Assembly (NCBI GenBank): GCA_938084565.1
Contig: CALKEU010000008.1
Location: 1-64,000, forward strand
Reading direction: 5' to 3'
Length of the DNA: 64,000 nt
Source: Candidatus Kapaibacterium sp.
GTDB lineage: Bacteria > Bacteroidota > Ignavibacteria > Kapaibacteriales > HRBIN21
The notes under the pieces were generated by a model. The model had not been told where the DNA came from. It searched no databases and worked only from the letters and a program-made list of their open reading frames with translations. How positions within the stretch are numbered: the first letter of the stretch is position 1; every line of letters starts with the position of its first letter. The position numbers and the translations under genes were made by a program. This document shows, one piece after another, positions 1 to 9,912 of the stretch.

Positions 1-148
1 CCGGGATCTCTGTGTCGACCTTGTCCGTGGAAATCTCCAGCAATGTCTCGTCCTGCTCAACGCGCTCCCCAACCCGCTTCACCCACCGGATGATCTTCCC
101 CTCTTGCACCGATTCCCCCATCTTCGGCATCACAACATCGACCCGCAT
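1..148 (-). CDS. 2-oxoacid dehydrogenase E2 component, N-terminal lipoyl domain (partial)
   Basis: Only the first 49 codons are in the window; the gene continues past the left edge. The translation is a biotinyl/lipoyl-attachment domain: it opens [13 protein letters not shown] and contains [16 protein letters not shown], where the Lys of STDKVDTEI is the residue lipoylated in dihydrolipoamide acyltransferases. The E2 subunit forms the core of the pyruvate, 2-oxoglutarate or branched-chain dehydrogenase complex in the cytoplasm. Which substrate class applies cannot be told from this domain. The start is the ATG at 146-148. The gene is divergent from the peptidase MA/TolB gene at 296, with a 147-base gap. 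Confidence 0.88.
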   Translation of the reverse strand, partial: MRVDVVMPKMGESVQEGKIIRWVKRVGERVEQDETLLEISTDKVDTEIP

Positions 149-295
149 AATACCATTCTAGCTAGCCGCTCTACACACCCAGCACGCAACTTACGAAATT
201 CACAGCGGCCGAAACCGTGACCCAGATCCCAACCTAAACGGAATCCCACTGCCATTCGTCTTGCCTGCCTAGTCCACTTCGCTCTATGCTGTGCA
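149..295. other. Divergent intergenic region
   Basis: This region lies between the E2 gene (minus) and the gene at 296 (plus) and must hold promoters for both. I see no exact TAnnTTTG box here, no strong hairpin and no RNA gene. Confidence 0.5.
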
Positions 296-3200
296 ATGCC
301 TCGGCGAACGTTGACCACCGTTCTTTGCTTGAGCGTGGCTTTGACCTCTCCAGTAGCGTACGCCCAGTTCGGCAAGAACAAAGTGCAATACCAACGCTTC
401 AAGTGGCAGTACTTCCAGTCTCGCCACCTGGATGTCTACTTCAGCGACGGAGGTGAGTACCTTGCTCGCTTTGCTGCTCTGGTGGGCGAACGAGCGCTTC
501 GCTCCATCCAGCAGACAGTAGGACACCGCATAACACGGCGGATTGCCCTCATTGTCTATAATTCCCACTCGGAATTCCAGCAGACTAACGTCATCTGGGA
601 ACTCCTCCCACAGGGAGTCGGCGGAGTGACGGAGCTCTTTAAGAATCGCGTCGTTGTCCCTTTCGAAGGGAACTACGAACAATTTCGCCATGTCATCCAC
701 CATGAGCTCGTCCATGCTGTGCTCAACGATATGTTCTACGGAGGAAGTCTGCAGAACGCCCTCATGCGAGGGGTGAGCATTGAGCTCCCTCTGTGGATGA
801 ACGAAGGGCTCTGCGAGTTCGAGAGCCTGGGGGGCTATGATACGCGGACGGACATGTTCATGCGCGACTTGGCGCTGAGCGAGGAGCTGCGCGGTCTTGA
901 AGCCTTAGAGGGCTATCTGGCCTATCGCGGCGGGCAAGCATTCTACTGGTATGTCGCGCGCAAGTACGGTCGTGAGAAAATCGCAGAACTCCTCCAGCGG
1001 CTGAAAAACCAACGCAGTTTGGATGCAGCCTTTCAGAGCGCTTTTAAAATGAGCTTCGAGGACTTCTCTCGAGAGTGGGCCTGGGAGATGAAAAAGTTCT
1101 ACTGGCCCGATATTGGGCGTTTTGAGGACGTACGCACTTTTGCCCAGCGCCTTACCGATCGAAGCCGAGAGGATTATTTCTACAACACCTCCCCAGCCCT
1201 CTCCCCTGACGGCTCAAAACTTGCATTCATCTCCGATCGGACGGGTACGTTTGCCCTCTACGTCATGGATCTGCAACGGCCTCGGCAACGTCCTCGCCTC
1301 CTGGTTACGAGTGGACGAGAACGAGATTTCGAGGAGCTCAACCTTCTCACTCCAAGTATCGCCTGGGATCCCCAAGGGAAGCAGCTTGCCGTAGCTGCTA
1401 AAGCAGGGGGAGAAACCGCCATTTACATCTTGGATGTCACCACTGGCGCATACCGGCGTTTGCTCTTAGGCTTCAAGACTCTCTCTTCGATCGCATGGTC
1501 CCCCGATGGCTCCCGACTCCTATTCAGCGCCACTCGTACTGCATGCCCTGACGTGTGGCTGTATGATTTGCAGAGCGGACGTCTAGAGAATCTCACCGAT
1601 GACGTCTTCACCGATCTTGTCCCAATATGGTCGCCTGATGGACAGCGCATCTACTTTGTCTCTGACCGAGCCGACGTGATCCAGCTGGGGCTCCAAACGC
1701 AACCCCGGATGTGGGAACATCCCCTGCCGAGCAGTGACATTTACGAACTCGAGCTGAGCACACGTACCCTCCGCCGCCTGACCTATACCCCAGAGGCCGT
1801 GAAGACCTCTCTGGCTGTCTCCCCCGATGGCTCCCAGCTCCTCTTTGTCTCCGACGCCAACGGCATTGGTAACGTCTACGCCCTGGACCTGCGTACTGGT
1901 CACATTCGCCCACTGACAAATTCTGCCTACGGCATTCTCCAGATTTCGCTCTCAACCGATGGCTCTCTCTTGGCTATGGCTGTTCAAATCCAGGGGGGCT
2001 ACGATCTTTTCCTCCTCCGCTTCCCTCTAGAGCGGCGCTTGAGCGATACACTCCCTCTGACCGCCCTCCGCCGAGAACAACGCCAGCGGGATCTTCCTCA
2101 GCCCCCTACACCTGTCGACACCCCAGCCATGGAACAGCCGTACGCAACTTTTGCCCTCCACTTCCATAACCAACGCATGGTCCTGCCAAACCCAGATGCT
2201 TTTACCATGCCCGCACGCGACTCTGAATCTCCAGGCGCTGACACCCCCCTCGGGCCACGCCCATACCGACTCACCTTCTCCCCCGACATTGTCATTGGCA
2301 GCGCCGGCTACAGTACCTTCTTCGGGCTGCAGGGTATTACCCAAATGCTCTTCAGCGACGTTCTCGGCGACCACCAAATCTACGTAGAAGCCAACCTCGT
2401 GCTGGATCTCAAAAACAGCAATTTCGTGCTCACATACGCCTACCTCCCCGAGTTGATCGACTATCAGGCAACCGTCTTCCACCAGGTTGGGTATGTCATC
2501 CGCAGCAACGACTCTCTGTATCGCTTCCGCGCCTACGGCCTCTGGGGTGATGCGTTTTATCCCTTCGACCGCTTTAACCGGCTTGAGTGGGGGCTGGGCC
2601 TGTTGCGAGCAACGCGAGAAAATCTCGACAATCTCGAACCCCCTTTTGAATCTCCGATGGGGCGAACGCTGCTCGTACCTAGTGTGCGCTACGTTCACGA
2701 TGATGTGCTCTGGGGCTTTCTCTCACCTGTAGACGGGAGCCGTTACTACATCGGTGTTCAACTCGTCCCCAAGTTCTCCCAGAGCGGCATCGGCTTCGTC
2801 ACCCTCCAGGGGGATTACCGTCGCTATTTTCGGTTGGGTCGTTGGAGTAGCCTTGCCGTGCGGGTTGCCGGAGGCGCCAGTCTAGGCCCCAATCCCCAGA
2901 AGTTCTTTGCCCTGAGTACGGACAACTGGCTTAACCCCTCCTTCCCAACCCGACAGTTGCCTTACGACCTACCAGAAGACTTCCTCTTCGCTCAGGCTGT
3001 CTTTCCTCTCCGCGGTAGTGGCGTCTCCGAGCGTATTGGGTCACGGTTCTTGCTCTGCAACACTGAGCTGCGCTTGCCTATTCTCTTCGCTCTGTGGACC
3101 TCTCCCACCCCCCTGTTGGTACAGGCTATCACTCCGGTGGTGTTCCTCGATGCCGGCCTCCTCTGGTCGACAAAGCCCCAACCGTTCGTCACAACTGTTT

Positions 3201-3358
3201 CGGGAGCTCGACAGGCTCGAGACCTTCTGCTCAGTACAGGAGCAGGGCTACGCTTAGTACTCTTCGGTTTTCCCTTCCGGTTCGACGTTGCGTGGCGCTA
3301 CTTGGGGGAAAGCTTTTCTAAGCCCGCCTATGTTTTCTCGCTCGGTCTGGATTTCTAG
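296..3358 (+). CDS. Secreted peptidase MA-like / TolB-type beta-propeller / outer-membrane barrel protein
   Basis: 1020 aa with a signal peptide (about residues 1-23, ending SPVAYAQ). Residues 30-280 resemble a gluzincin (peptidase MA-like) domain: the zinc motif HELVH is at 136-140, and WMNEG at 167-171 gives a candidate third ligand Glu170. The middle (about 290-600) has repeated [27 protein letters not shown] and SPDGSQLLF blades, as in TolB/WD40-like propellers. The last ~350 residues are rich in alternating aromatic/hydrophobic strands and end in the terminal Phe-containing strand FSLGLDF, typical of an outer-membrane barrel. Similar three-part proteins in Bacteroidota and Chlorobiota are annotated 'biopolymer transporter Tol'; substrate and role are unknown. 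The stop overlaps the stop of convergent mreB within one CTAG. Confidence 0.82.
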   Translation: MPRRTLTTVLCLSVALTSPVAYAQFGKNKVQYQRFKWQYFQSRHLDVYFSDGGEYLARFAALVGERALRSIQQTVGHRITRRIALIVYNSHSEFQQTNVIWELLPQGVGGVTELFKNRVVVPFEGNYEQFRHVIHHELVHAVLNDMFYGGSLQNALMRGVSIELPLWMNEGLCEFESLGGYDTRTDMFMRDLALSEELRGLEALEGYLAYRGGQAFYWYVARKYGREKIAELLQRLKNQRSLDAAFQSAFKMSFEDFSREWAWEMKKFYWPDIGRFEDVRTFAQRLTDRSREDYFYNTSPALSPDGSKLAFISDRTGTFALYVMDLQRPRQRPRLLVTSGRERDFEELNLLTPSIAWDPQGKQLAVAAKAGGETAIYILDVTTGAYRRLLLGFKTLSSIAWSPDGSRLLFSATRTACPDVWLYDLQSGRLENLTDDVFTDLVPIWSPDGQRIYFVSDRADVIQLGLQTQPRMWEHPLPSSDIYELELSTRTLRRLTYTPEAVKTSLAVSPDGSQLLFVSDANGIGNVYALDLRTGHIRPLTNSAYGILQISLSTDGSLLAMAVQIQGGYDLFLLRFPLERRLSDTLPLTALRREQRQRDLPQPPTPVDTPAMEQPYATFALHFHNQRMVLPNPDAFTMPARDSESPGADTPLGPRPYRLTFSPDIVIGSAGYSTFFGLQGITQMLFSDVLGDHQIYVEANLVLDLKNSNFVLTYAYLPELIDYQATVFHQVGYVIRSNDSLYRFRAYGLWGDAFYPFDRFNRLEWGLGLLRATRENLDNLEPPFESPMGRTLLVPSVRYVHDDVLWGFLSPVDGSRYYIGVQLVPKFSQSGIGFVTLQGDYRRYFRLGRWSSLAVRVAGGASLGPNPQKFFALSTDNWLNPSFPTRQLPYDLPEDFLFAQAVFPLRGSGVSERIGSRFLLCNTELRLPILFALWTSPTPLLVQAITPVVFLDAGLLWSTKPQPFVTTVSGARQARDLLLSTGAGLRLVLFGFPFRFDVAWRYLGESFSKPAYVFSLGLDF

Positions 3359-4380
3359 AGCCGCCGAGGCTTGAGGAGCACAGATTGATACGCCTCGAAC
3401 TCTTCAAGCACTTTTCCCCCACCGCGGACGACAGCCGTCAGAGGATCCTCGGCAACGTGAACGGGTAGCTCCGTAGCTTCTTCAAGACGCCGGTCCAACC
3501 CCTTCAAGAGAGCCCCTCCGCCAGTGAGCACAATGCCGCGATCGTATATGTCAGCAGCTAACTCCGGTGGCGTTCGCTCTAAGAGAGACAACACAGCCTG
3601 CACAATCACGGTAATAGGCTCCTCAAGTGCGTGCCGAATTTCTTCCGACGTTACCCGAATCATCTGAGGAATGCCAGTCACCAAGTTGCGCCCGCGCACT
3701 TCGATTTCATATTCTTCCTCCAGAGGTACCGCTGAGCCGATCTGGCACTTAATCGTTTCCGCTGTGCGCTCACCGATGAGCATGTTGTGCTGACGGCGAA
3801 AGTACTGGATAATGGCGTTGGTCATTTCGTCGCCTGCGATGCGGACGGATTCTTCAGCGACGATGCCGGAGAGTGCAATAACAGCAATTTCCGTTGTGCC
3901 TCCCCCAATGTCCACAATCATATTCCCCGTCGGTTCATGCACATCGATACCAACCCCAATGGCCGCCGCCATAGGCTCTGCTAGCAAATAGACATCTTTG
4001 GCTCCAGCTTGCTCGGCGCTGTCCCGGACAGCCCGCTTCTCAACTTCGGTAATACCAACGGGAACGCAGACAATCACCCGCCGAGGCGGAAGCATCCCAT
4101 TGGTGACCCGGCGGATGAAAGCCCGCAACATGCTCTCAGCAATCTCGAAATCGGCAATGACACCATCCTTGAGGGGGCGAACAACCCGGATGTCACGGTG
4201 TGTCTTTCCAATCATCGCGTGGGCTTCATGCCCAAGGGCAATGAGTTGACGCGTCGTCCGATCGTAGGCGACAACCGATGGCTCATTCAATACAATACCA
4301 TGCCCTTTCGCCCAGATCAGCGTATTCGCTGTTCCCAAGTCAATTGCGATATCGCTCGAGAAGAGGCTCCATGCGACCAT
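3355..4380 (-). CDS. mreB: Rod shape-determining protein MreB
   Basis: 341 aa, normal length for MreB. This is a bacterial actin homologue that assembles under the cytoplasmic membrane and directs lateral wall synthesis. The phosphate-1 loop [14 protein letters not shown] is at the N-terminus. The middle contains [17 protein letters not shown] (phosphate-2) and the C-terminal third contains [14 protein letters not shown] (adenosine motif). The gene stands alone here; mreC/mreD are not adjacent on either side, which is unlike the common mreBCD operon. A TAnnTTTG box lies 45 nt upstream (4426-4433). The 3' end overlaps the stop of the convergent gene by 4 nt. Confidence 0.97.
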   Translation of the reverse strand: MVAWSLFSSDIAIDLGTANTLIWAKGHGIVLNEPSVVAYDRTTRQLIALGHEAHAMIGKTHRDIRVVRPLKDGVIADFEIAESMLRAFIRRVTNGMLPPRRVIVCVPVGITEVEKRAVRDSAEQAGAKDVYLLAEPMAAAIGVGIDVHEPTGNMIVDIGGGTTEIAVIALSGIVAEESVRIAGDEMTNAIIQYFRRQHNMLIGERTAETIKCQIGSAVPLEEEYEIEVRGRNLVTGIPQMIRVTSEEIRHALEEPITVIVQAVLSLLERTPPELAADIYDRGIVLTGGGALLKGLDRRLEEATELPVHVAEDPLTAVVRGGGKVLEEFEAYQSVLLKPRRL

Positions 4381-4425
4381 TGAGCGGGAAAAACCGTCCC
4401 TTCGCCGTGACTACACCAACAGCTA

Positions 4426-4433
4426 CAAAAGTA
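4426..4433 (-). promoter_or_regulatory. Putative -7 box (TACTTTTG) for mreB
   Basis: On the minus strand the box reads TACTTTTG and matches the Bacteroidota sigma-ABfr -7 consensus TAnnTTTG, 45 nt before the mreB ATG. No convincing -33 TTTG at the usual spacing. Confidence 0.5.
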
Positions 4434-4442
4434 CGGAAAAGC

Positions 4443-6353
4443 TCAAAGGCGCCACTCGGCCGTTATGCTTACAGTCCCTATTGCTGTCCCCCGGATTGGA
4501 GCTCCCCATAGCTCAAGAGGCGAAGGCCTACGCCGTTGCAGACGGGTTAGCGCCACTTCTAAGGCCCGCCCTTCTATGGGCTCCCACCGCATGTAGAGGG
4601 TTCCATAGTTACCGGAGCCCGCTATGAAATGGAGCTGCGGCAGTCGTGCAGCGACTGTTTCATAGACCCAAAATCCCAAAGCGGCTGTAGGAACTCCATA
4701 CACGCCAAACCACGCCCGCATCCGCCACTGCCGCTCTCTTCCTTCAATGCCTGTGGCAAGGAGTACAGCGGAGGCGGGTGTAGCCGGAGCGCCACGGCGG
4801 CGCATATCACAGCGCAATCGCCAGCGCCAGCGCTGATTGAGCCCAATGAGGAGATCGGTACGCAAACGGATAATAGGGTGCTCAAGGATCTGCCAGCCCC
4901 CTTCGGAGCGCTCTGCTTCCAGCCAGCTCCGATACGCGCTATGGAACCAAACCTCCCAGCCCTTCTGCAGACGCCACAACCATCGCGCAGCGATCTCAGT
5001 GCCGTAACGTGGCACCGGCATACCATACGGAGCCACCTGCGTCCGGAAGAGATCCCCATAGACTTGCCAGCGATGCCCCCGCCTGCCCCATGCAAGCCCG
5101 AGAAAGATCCCCGCCTCATTGCTGGGAGCCACACCACGGCTGACAATACTCCCGTAAGGAGAGCGAAAACTATCCGGCAGGCTCCGGAATGCCCACGTCA
5201 GCTGCAGCCCCTCCCAACGGAGTCCAACTCCCCCATGCCACGCCCACCAGCCACGAGCATCGCGGGCACACTCGAACGCTATCGCCCCATCCTGAAGTTC
5301 CCACCGGGCCGCGGCAGCAACGAGAACGCCCTCCCTGCCGATAAACTGTCGACGACTCTGCGTCATGAGCGGATTCGAATACCTCAATCCCAGCGCACCA
5401 ATGGCTACCCGCCCTGCTGCCCATTCCAGCTCGGCGATACCACCGGAAGCAAACTCTCGAAAGCGATCCCGAGTAGACCGCTGCAGAACTGTAGCGAAAA
5501 TCCCATCGGTAATAACGCTCCGTACCACTCCAGCTGTGTCAACTCTCCCACTGCGTGGTACCGAGGAAATCCAGCCTACCACACGCCCCCGAAGACCCAG
5601 CCACTGCGGCTCCCACTGGAGCCCTATACCACGGAGAAAGCCATATTCGGAAGTCGATAACCACGGCGCAAGCTCCGTTCTCCACTGCAATGCTTCACCG
5701 AGCCCGAAGCTAGGATAGCGCCACCCCCCTCCGCCCCAGCTCAGGAGCCCCATGGCCGCATACACACGAAAATCGCCTATAATACAGCGCACTCCGCGCC
5801 AGGGTAGCGCCAGGAGCGACATGCTCACAAAATCTGCAACTCGTGGCTCCCCTGCATCTTTGTCCCATACAGCTCCAAGCTGCACTCCCCGCCACCGTAC
5901 CTCTCCCCATCCGCGATGGCGAATGAATCCTCCTACGTACCCACTGTCTTCCACTCGAGTGAGCAGCGGCGCGGTCAACGAGGAGCGCACATATCCGCTG
6001 TAGTCCAGCTGCGGTAAGCAGTGCAGCGTAGTCGCCTGTTGCAATACCCAGCATTGCTCCGGTGTCAGCCCAATGCTGTCGCACATCTCTGCATACGAGA
6101 GCTGAGGATACCGCCGTAGGAGCTCCCGAAGAGCCCGCGCTATGCTTATCGTCATGCCAGGAAGACGACCTAACTCAGCGACCGAAGCTTGCTGGAGGCA
6201 GAGCGGATGGCTGCGATAGTATTCAAAATACTCCAGCCGTGTCAACGGGGCCTCCCCATCCTCTGCCTCTTCCCAGAGGAGCTCCATCTCCTCCCACACC
6301 TGTGCCTCGGCCAGCGAGAAGACTATCCCGATACCTGCAATCCACCTCCACAT
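4443..6353 (-). CDS. Secreted helix-hairpin-helix protein with predicted outer-membrane barrel
   Basis: 636 aa. A signal peptide (about residues 1-18, ending SLAEAQ) is followed by a helix-hairpin-helix pair at about 45-110: HPLCLQQASVAELGRLPGM followed by LSYAEMCDSIGLTPEQ, the same layout as the ComEA DNA-binding HhH (NxxTAxxEELxxLPGI). The remaining ~520 residues are Trp/Tyr/Arg-rich alternating strands ending in TITAEWRL, consistent with an outer-membrane beta-barrel. Proteins of this type occur in Bacteroidota and Chlorobiota as 'helix-hairpin-helix domain-containing protein'; the function is not established. It lies 1 nt downstream of the secreted protein at 6355-7134, so the two are probably co-transcribed. 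Confidence 0.75.
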   Translation of the reverse strand: MWRWIAGIGIVFSLAEAQVWEEMELLWEEAEDGEAPLTRLEYFEYYRSHPLCLQQASVAELGRLPGMTISIARALRELLRRYPQLSYAEMCDSIGLTPEQCWVLQQATTLHCLPQLDYSGYVRSSLTAPLLTRVEDSGYVGGFIRHRGWGEVRWRGVQLGAVWDKDAGEPRVADFVSMSLLALPWRGVRCIIGDFRVYAAMGLLSWGGGGWRYPSFGLGEALQWRTELAPWLSTSEYGFLRGIGLQWEPQWLGLRGRVVGWISSVPRSGRVDTAGVVRSVITDGIFATVLQRSTRDRFREFASGGIAELEWAAGRVAIGALGLRYSNPLMTQSRRQFIGREGVLVAAAARWELQDGAIAFECARDARGWWAWHGGVGLRWEGLQLTWAFRSLPDSFRSPYGSIVSRGVAPSNEAGIFLGLAWGRRGHRWQVYGDLFRTQVAPYGMPVPRYGTEIAARWLWRLQKGWEVWFHSAYRSWLEAERSEGGWQILEHPIIRLRTDLLIGLNQRWRWRLRCDMRRRGAPATPASAVLLATGIEGRERQWRMRAWFGVYGVPTAALGFWVYETVAARLPQLHFIAGSGNYGTLYMRWEPIEGRALEVALTRLQRRRPSPLELWGAPIRGTAIGTVSITAEWRL

Positions 6354-6354
6354 C

Positions 6355-7134
6355 TTACCTCCAGCGGTAGAGTACCGTTACAGCATATCGCCATCCGAGT
6401 ACAGTATGGAAGCGCACTGCAAGCTCCAACCCGATATCTCCAAGCTGCCCTACGACACATAGATGCACCTGTGGGAGTACCCCGCCGAGCCGAACGGTGG
6501 CAACAATGAAATCCGACACGGAGGCAGAGAAGGAAAGAAAGCCCTCTGCAGGCATAAGATCTGACAGCACCGCATCAACACCCACACCCCATCCCTGGCT
6601 CCTCCATCCCACGCCCACCCCCAGCCGGACTGGGAGTACCTCTAGATTCCCCAGCGCTGGGAGAACATTGTGTAGCGTGACTCCCCCGCGAAGGCTTCCT
6701 CCATCGATAGCAACACCTACATCCACCGTCCCCCACCACCGTGTAGGCAGACCAGAGACGGCAAACCGATATCCCTCCACTGCGATACCCACAGCGAAGA
6801 AGTCCGTAATCGGCCTTGCACCAAGGCAGCGAAGGTGCACCTGAGAAAACACCTCTGTGCTCCGTCCCCCGAATTCCACAGCTCCCCACCATGCCCGAGC
6901 TAGTGCTATAGCCCCACCTATATGCACCCACGAGAGCTCCGGAAGCCCAAATCGGTTCGGCTCATAGCCCGCCCACAAACACTCACACAGCCTCTCGACC
7001 AGAAAAGCAGGATTAGCAAGGCGCACAGGTGTGGAGACTCCAACCCCACTGTACTGGGCTTCCACGCAGCACAGCCCGCTGAGAAATCCCACCGCAACGC
7101 CGAGAGACCGTATTTTTGAGAGCGGGTGAAACAT
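6355..7134 (-). CDS. Secreted protein of unknown function, probable small outer-membrane barrel
   Basis: 259 aa. The start is the ATG at 7132-7134, giving a clean signal peptide (MFHPLSKIRSLGVAVG... to CCVEAQ). A more upstream in-frame start at 7161 would lie inside the predicted promoter box at 7159-7166, so it is rejected. The mature protein is Gly/Val/Leu-rich with alternating hydrophobic stretches and ends in YAVTVLYRWR, like a small outer-membrane barrel. No family recognised. It is the first gene of a two-gene unit with the HhH protein and is divergent from porD. Confidence 0.65.
   Translation of the reverse strand: MFHPLSKIRSLGVAVGFLSGLCCVEAQYSGVGVSTPVRLANPAFLVERLCECLWAGYEPNRFGLPELSWVHIGGAIALARAWWGAVEFGGRSTEVFSQVHLRCLGARPITDFFAVGIAVEGYRFAVSGLPTRWWGTVDVGVAIDGGSLRGGVTLHNVLPALGNLEVLPVRLGVGVGWRSQGWGVGVDAVLSDLMPAEGFLSFSASVSDFIVATVRLGGVLPQVHLCVVGQLGDIGLELAVRFHTVLGWRYAVTVLYRWR
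7111..7118 (+). promoter_or_regulatory. Putative -7 box (TATTTTTG) for porD
   Basis: Exact TATTTTTG, 36 nt before the porD ATG at 7155. It lies inside the 5' coding end of the divergent minus-strand gene. Confidence 0.6.
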
Positions 7135-7154
7135 GCTCGTAGCCCCAAGTGGCG

Positions 7155-8042
7155 ATGACAAAGATACAAGTCCTTGTGCTTGCTGCCGCTGCCTATGTCT
7201 CTACCGCAATAGGCCAAGAACTCGATGCACGGGTAACAGTGGTTACCGATGCTGTGCCAGCAGAACACCGTCACGATATTGCCACGCTGCAGCAGGAGCT
7301 GGAACGGTATCTCAATACCCAACGCTTCGGCGATCGGGAGTGGGAAGGAGATCGGATCCCCGTGGAGGTCACCATCGTCGTCACGGGTAAAAGTGGGGCC
7401 TGGTACTCAGCCCGCCTCATCTTTCAATCCTCCCGCCGCCTGCTCTCCGGTGGTACCACTCCCTTACTGCGGATCATTGACCCCGCCTGGCGATTCTCTT
7501 ACACCCACGGGGCTCTCCTGACCTACCAATCCCTCCGCTACGACCCCCTGTTGACTCCTATCGATTTCTACGCCCTGTTGGCTATCGGACTTGATGTGGA
7601 TACTTACGAGGAACTCGGTGGTACTCCCTACTTTCGGAAGGCCCATCAGCTAGCCCAATTGGCGGCCGCTCAGAATGCTCCCGGCTTTGAGCCCTTCACT
7701 GAACCTGGGCAATTTAGCTGCTTTGCCCTCAGCGCTGAATTGCTCCATCCTCGGCTTGAGCCCTTTCGCCGGTTCCTCTTTGCCTACCATGTTGATGGCC
7801 TTGAACAACTGGCCGAGCACCGTCTACAGGCACTCCACACACTTGATAGCCTCCTTGCTGAGCTCCTATCTTTCGCCCAACAACTCGGCACACCGAGCCT
7901 TGCACTTCAGCTCTTCTTCGACGCCAAGTACCAGGAGCTCATAGAGCTCTTCCGCAACTGGCCCTCGCCAACCCTCCTCCAGCGCCTCCGCACACTCGAT
8001 CCGAAACACGGTACTGACTACGAACGCGGCCTCAGCCGCTAA
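7155..8042 (+). CDS. porD: Type IX secretion system PorD-like protein (DUF4835)
   Basis: 295 aa. The ATG at 7155 is preferred over the GTG at 7149; it starts a signal peptide (MTKIQVLVLAAAAYVSTAIGQ). The mature part matches DUF4835 (PorD): an N-terminal segment with short strands (VPVEVTIVVTGKSGAWYSARLIFQ), the middle motif FYALLAIGLDVDTYEELGG followed by YFRKA, and the C-terminal LFFDAKYQELIELF that is characteristic of the family. PorD is a periplasmic or envelope protein needed for T9SS function in Porphyromonas; its molecular role is unclear. The T9SS cargo-type proteins in this window fit this call. It is convergent with the TonB-receptor-like gene, 4 nt apart. Confidence 0.8.
   Translation: MTKIQVLVLAAAAYVSTAIGQELDARVTVVTDAVPAEHRHDIATLQQELERYLNTQRFGDREWEGDRIPVEVTIVVTGKSGAWYSARLIFQSSRRLLSGGTTPLLRIIDPAWRFSYTHGALLTYQSLRYDPLLTPIDFYALLAIGLDVDTYEELGGTPYFRKAHQLAQLAAAQNAPGFEPFTEPGQFSCFALSAELLHPRLEPFRRFLFAYHVDGLEQLAEHRLQALHTLDSLLAELLSFAQQLGTPSLALQLFFDAKYQELIELFRNWPSPTLLQRLRTLDPKHGTDYERGLSR
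7159..7166 (-). promoter_or_regulatory. Putative -7 box (TATCTTTG) for the 7134 gene
   Basis: On the minus strand the box reads TATCTTTG (TAnnTTTG), 24 nt before the ATG of the gene ending at 7134. It overlaps the first codons of porD, so the two divergent promoters are interlocked. Confidence 0.5.
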
Positions 8043-8046
8043 TGCA

Positions 8047-9900
8047 TCAGTCAGTGAAACTCCACGTCACAGCAAAGACAATACCCCGCCCAGGCTGGGG
8101 ATACCAGGGCATGCGGTACCATGCCGTATTGAGTAGATTGCGAAAACTTATCCGAACGTAGGCTGCCCCAAGTTGAGCAGCCAGACGCAGCTCCCCACCC
8201 GAATGCTGGAAGGGTGGAACGTCCTGAAGTGCCTGAAGCTCCCATCGCACCGGCGAGATTCGAAGTGCTGGTGCTCGGAGGACCTCCCATCGAACTTCCC
8301 CCCGAACGTCACCTCTCCCTAACCGCCGCTCACCGCCGAAGGCAATAATGAGCCGCACATGCCGCCAAGGAGCCTCCGCCAGTGGCGTTCCTATAGCCGA
8401 CAATTCCATCCACTCTTTACGGGTACGATAGCCAAGAGTGAGGTAGCTGAGGAGTGCTTGTCGGTATGGCGTGTGGGAGGGTTGAGAGGAGTTTGCAATA
8501 ACGGCACTATCCAATCGCTGCCCGACTATGCCTATCCTTGCCTGATACTGCTCCCCCTGCCACCCTAGCTCCCCCCAGAACTGTACAAGCCCCTCTACCA
8601 ACGTAGACTGCCCTGCCTGCCGGACTCGAACACTGCGCGACAGATCGGCCCACCACTGGGCTCCCCACAGTAGTCCGCATGCCCCAGCACCGCCACTACC
8701 GTACACTCGTCCCCCTTGCGCGATCACACGCCCACCCAACCAGGCCCGAATCCCTCCGATGGAGAACCGATGGAAGAGATACCCCACCGCTGCTCTCTGC
8801 TGTCCAGCAGGTGCAAGTGCTGTCTCAGGCCCTTCCCCACCGAGCGCAGCAAGCCCTCCAGCCCACAATCCTGTACGCCCTTGGAGCTCGCCACGGAGTC
8901 GTATTCCCCCACTCCAACTGCGCCATTGAACATGTGCGGGAGCTTCCAGGCTCTGGCGTATGGCTTCCCCTATGTGGTATTCCCACAGCACGGGGGCATA
9001 CCAGACTTGTACTGAGAGCAACCGTGTAGAATCCGGCTGCCACATGGCTGTGAGCGTCACATCATGCCGGTAGCATCGTCCATCAAACTCCTCCCACACA
9101 GGGCGCGCATTGAGTTCATCCCACCACATCGGGGTCGCACGGACATCAATGCCTCCATTGAGCCCCGCAACCCAATGCGTAAAGAGGTCGCTCACAGACA
9201 CAAGCATCTGAGCCGAGGGCGCCCACTGTAGCCGTCCCCACGCATTCCATCCATTACTCCACCCATTGCGAAAACGCCCATCTGAGCTGAGACGTCGGTA
9301 CCCTCCACTAAACTCCCACGCTGCCTGCGGACTGAAGGACACCAGGCCACTCGATCCCCCCACCCCAGAAGTGGCATTCAAGTACCACAGCCGAGAATAG
9401 ACGGCTTCCGTCCGCCAGAGGGGTTCAACGCAGTTCAGAGCAGCTCCAAGGGCGTCCCAGCCTAAGACAGCAGCCTCTGTCCCCCGTAAAAGCTCGACAG
9501 ACTCTACCCACTCCGGGGGATAGAATTCCAGCGGTACCACCCCGACTGTGAGCTCTTGCCACGGATGGCCACTCAGGCTCTTCCCCACCCCGTAGGGAGG
9601 AACTCTTCCAAACCCCAGCTGGTGCCAGCCAGCAGCCTCGCCGGTATGAAAAAATGTGAAGAGCGGCGTACGCAACAGCAGCTCCGAGAGCCCGATGAAA
9701 GGTTCCCAGGGAATTTCGTCCTTGGCCAGCACCCGTACAAGGGTATCTCTCCACAGGGTCCAGCCGGCATGCAACGTTCGTCTCATGGTTGATTTCGTCA
9801 CCGAGGAGTCACCGTGGGCGCCTTCAGCAGCTCCCACAGCCGCCGCTATCCAGAAAAGCCCCTGTGCCAGACCAATGTGGAGGATACGACTTGCTGCCAT
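8047..9900 (-). CDS. TonB-dependent receptor-like outer-membrane protein
   Basis: 617 aa from the ATG at 9898-9900. The in-frame start at 9948 lies inside the terminator hairpin of the upstream gene and is rejected. A signal peptide precedes GAAEGAHGD. Residues ~60-150 resemble a plug domain (LSELLLRTPLF ... EWVESVELLRGTEAAVLGWDALGAALN, compare VERIEVLRGPASALYG). The rest is barrel-like, ending ISFRNLLNTAWYRMPWYPQPGRG and then a final aromatic strand, as in TonB-dependent receptors. No carboxypeptidase-like N-terminal domain or TonB box was recognised, so substrate and energisation are unknown. Confidence 0.75.
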   Translation of the reverse strand: MAASRILHIGLAQGLFWIAAAVGAAEGAHGDSSVTKSTMRRTLHAGWTLWRDTLVRVLAKDEIPWEPFIGLSELLLRTPLFTFFHTGEAAGWHQLGFGRVPPYGVGKSLSGHPWQELTVGVVPLEFYPPEWVESVELLRGTEAAVLGWDALGAALNCVEPLWRTEAVYSRLWYLNATSGVGGSSGLVSFSPQAAWEFSGGYRRLSSDGRFRNGWSNGWNAWGRLQWAPSAQMLVSVSDLFTHWVAGLNGGIDVRATPMWWDELNARPVWEEFDGRCYRHDVTLTAMWQPDSTRLLSVQVWYAPVLWEYHIGEAIRQSLEAPAHVQWRSWSGGIRLRGELQGRTGLWAGGLAALGGEGPETALAPAGQQRAAVGYLFHRFSIGGIRAWLGGRVIAQGGRVYGSGGAGACGLLWGAQWWADLSRSVRVRQAGQSTLVEGLVQFWGELGWQGEQYQARIGIVGQRLDSAVIANSSQPSHTPYRQALLSYLTLGYRTRKEWMELSAIGTPLAEAPWRHVRLIIAFGGERRLGRGDVRGEVRWEVLRAPALRISPVRWELQALQDVPPFQHSGGELRLAAQLGAAYVRISFRNLLNTAWYRMPWYPQPGRGIVFAVTWSFTD

Positions 9901-9912
9901 CTGCTTTCTACA

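Noticed and set aside
4629-5660. 343-codon plus-strand open frame opposite the HhH outer-membrane gene
   Set aside because: Pro/Ser/Arg-rich translation without any recognisable motif; it is antisense to a gene with clear signal peptide, HhH and barrel features.
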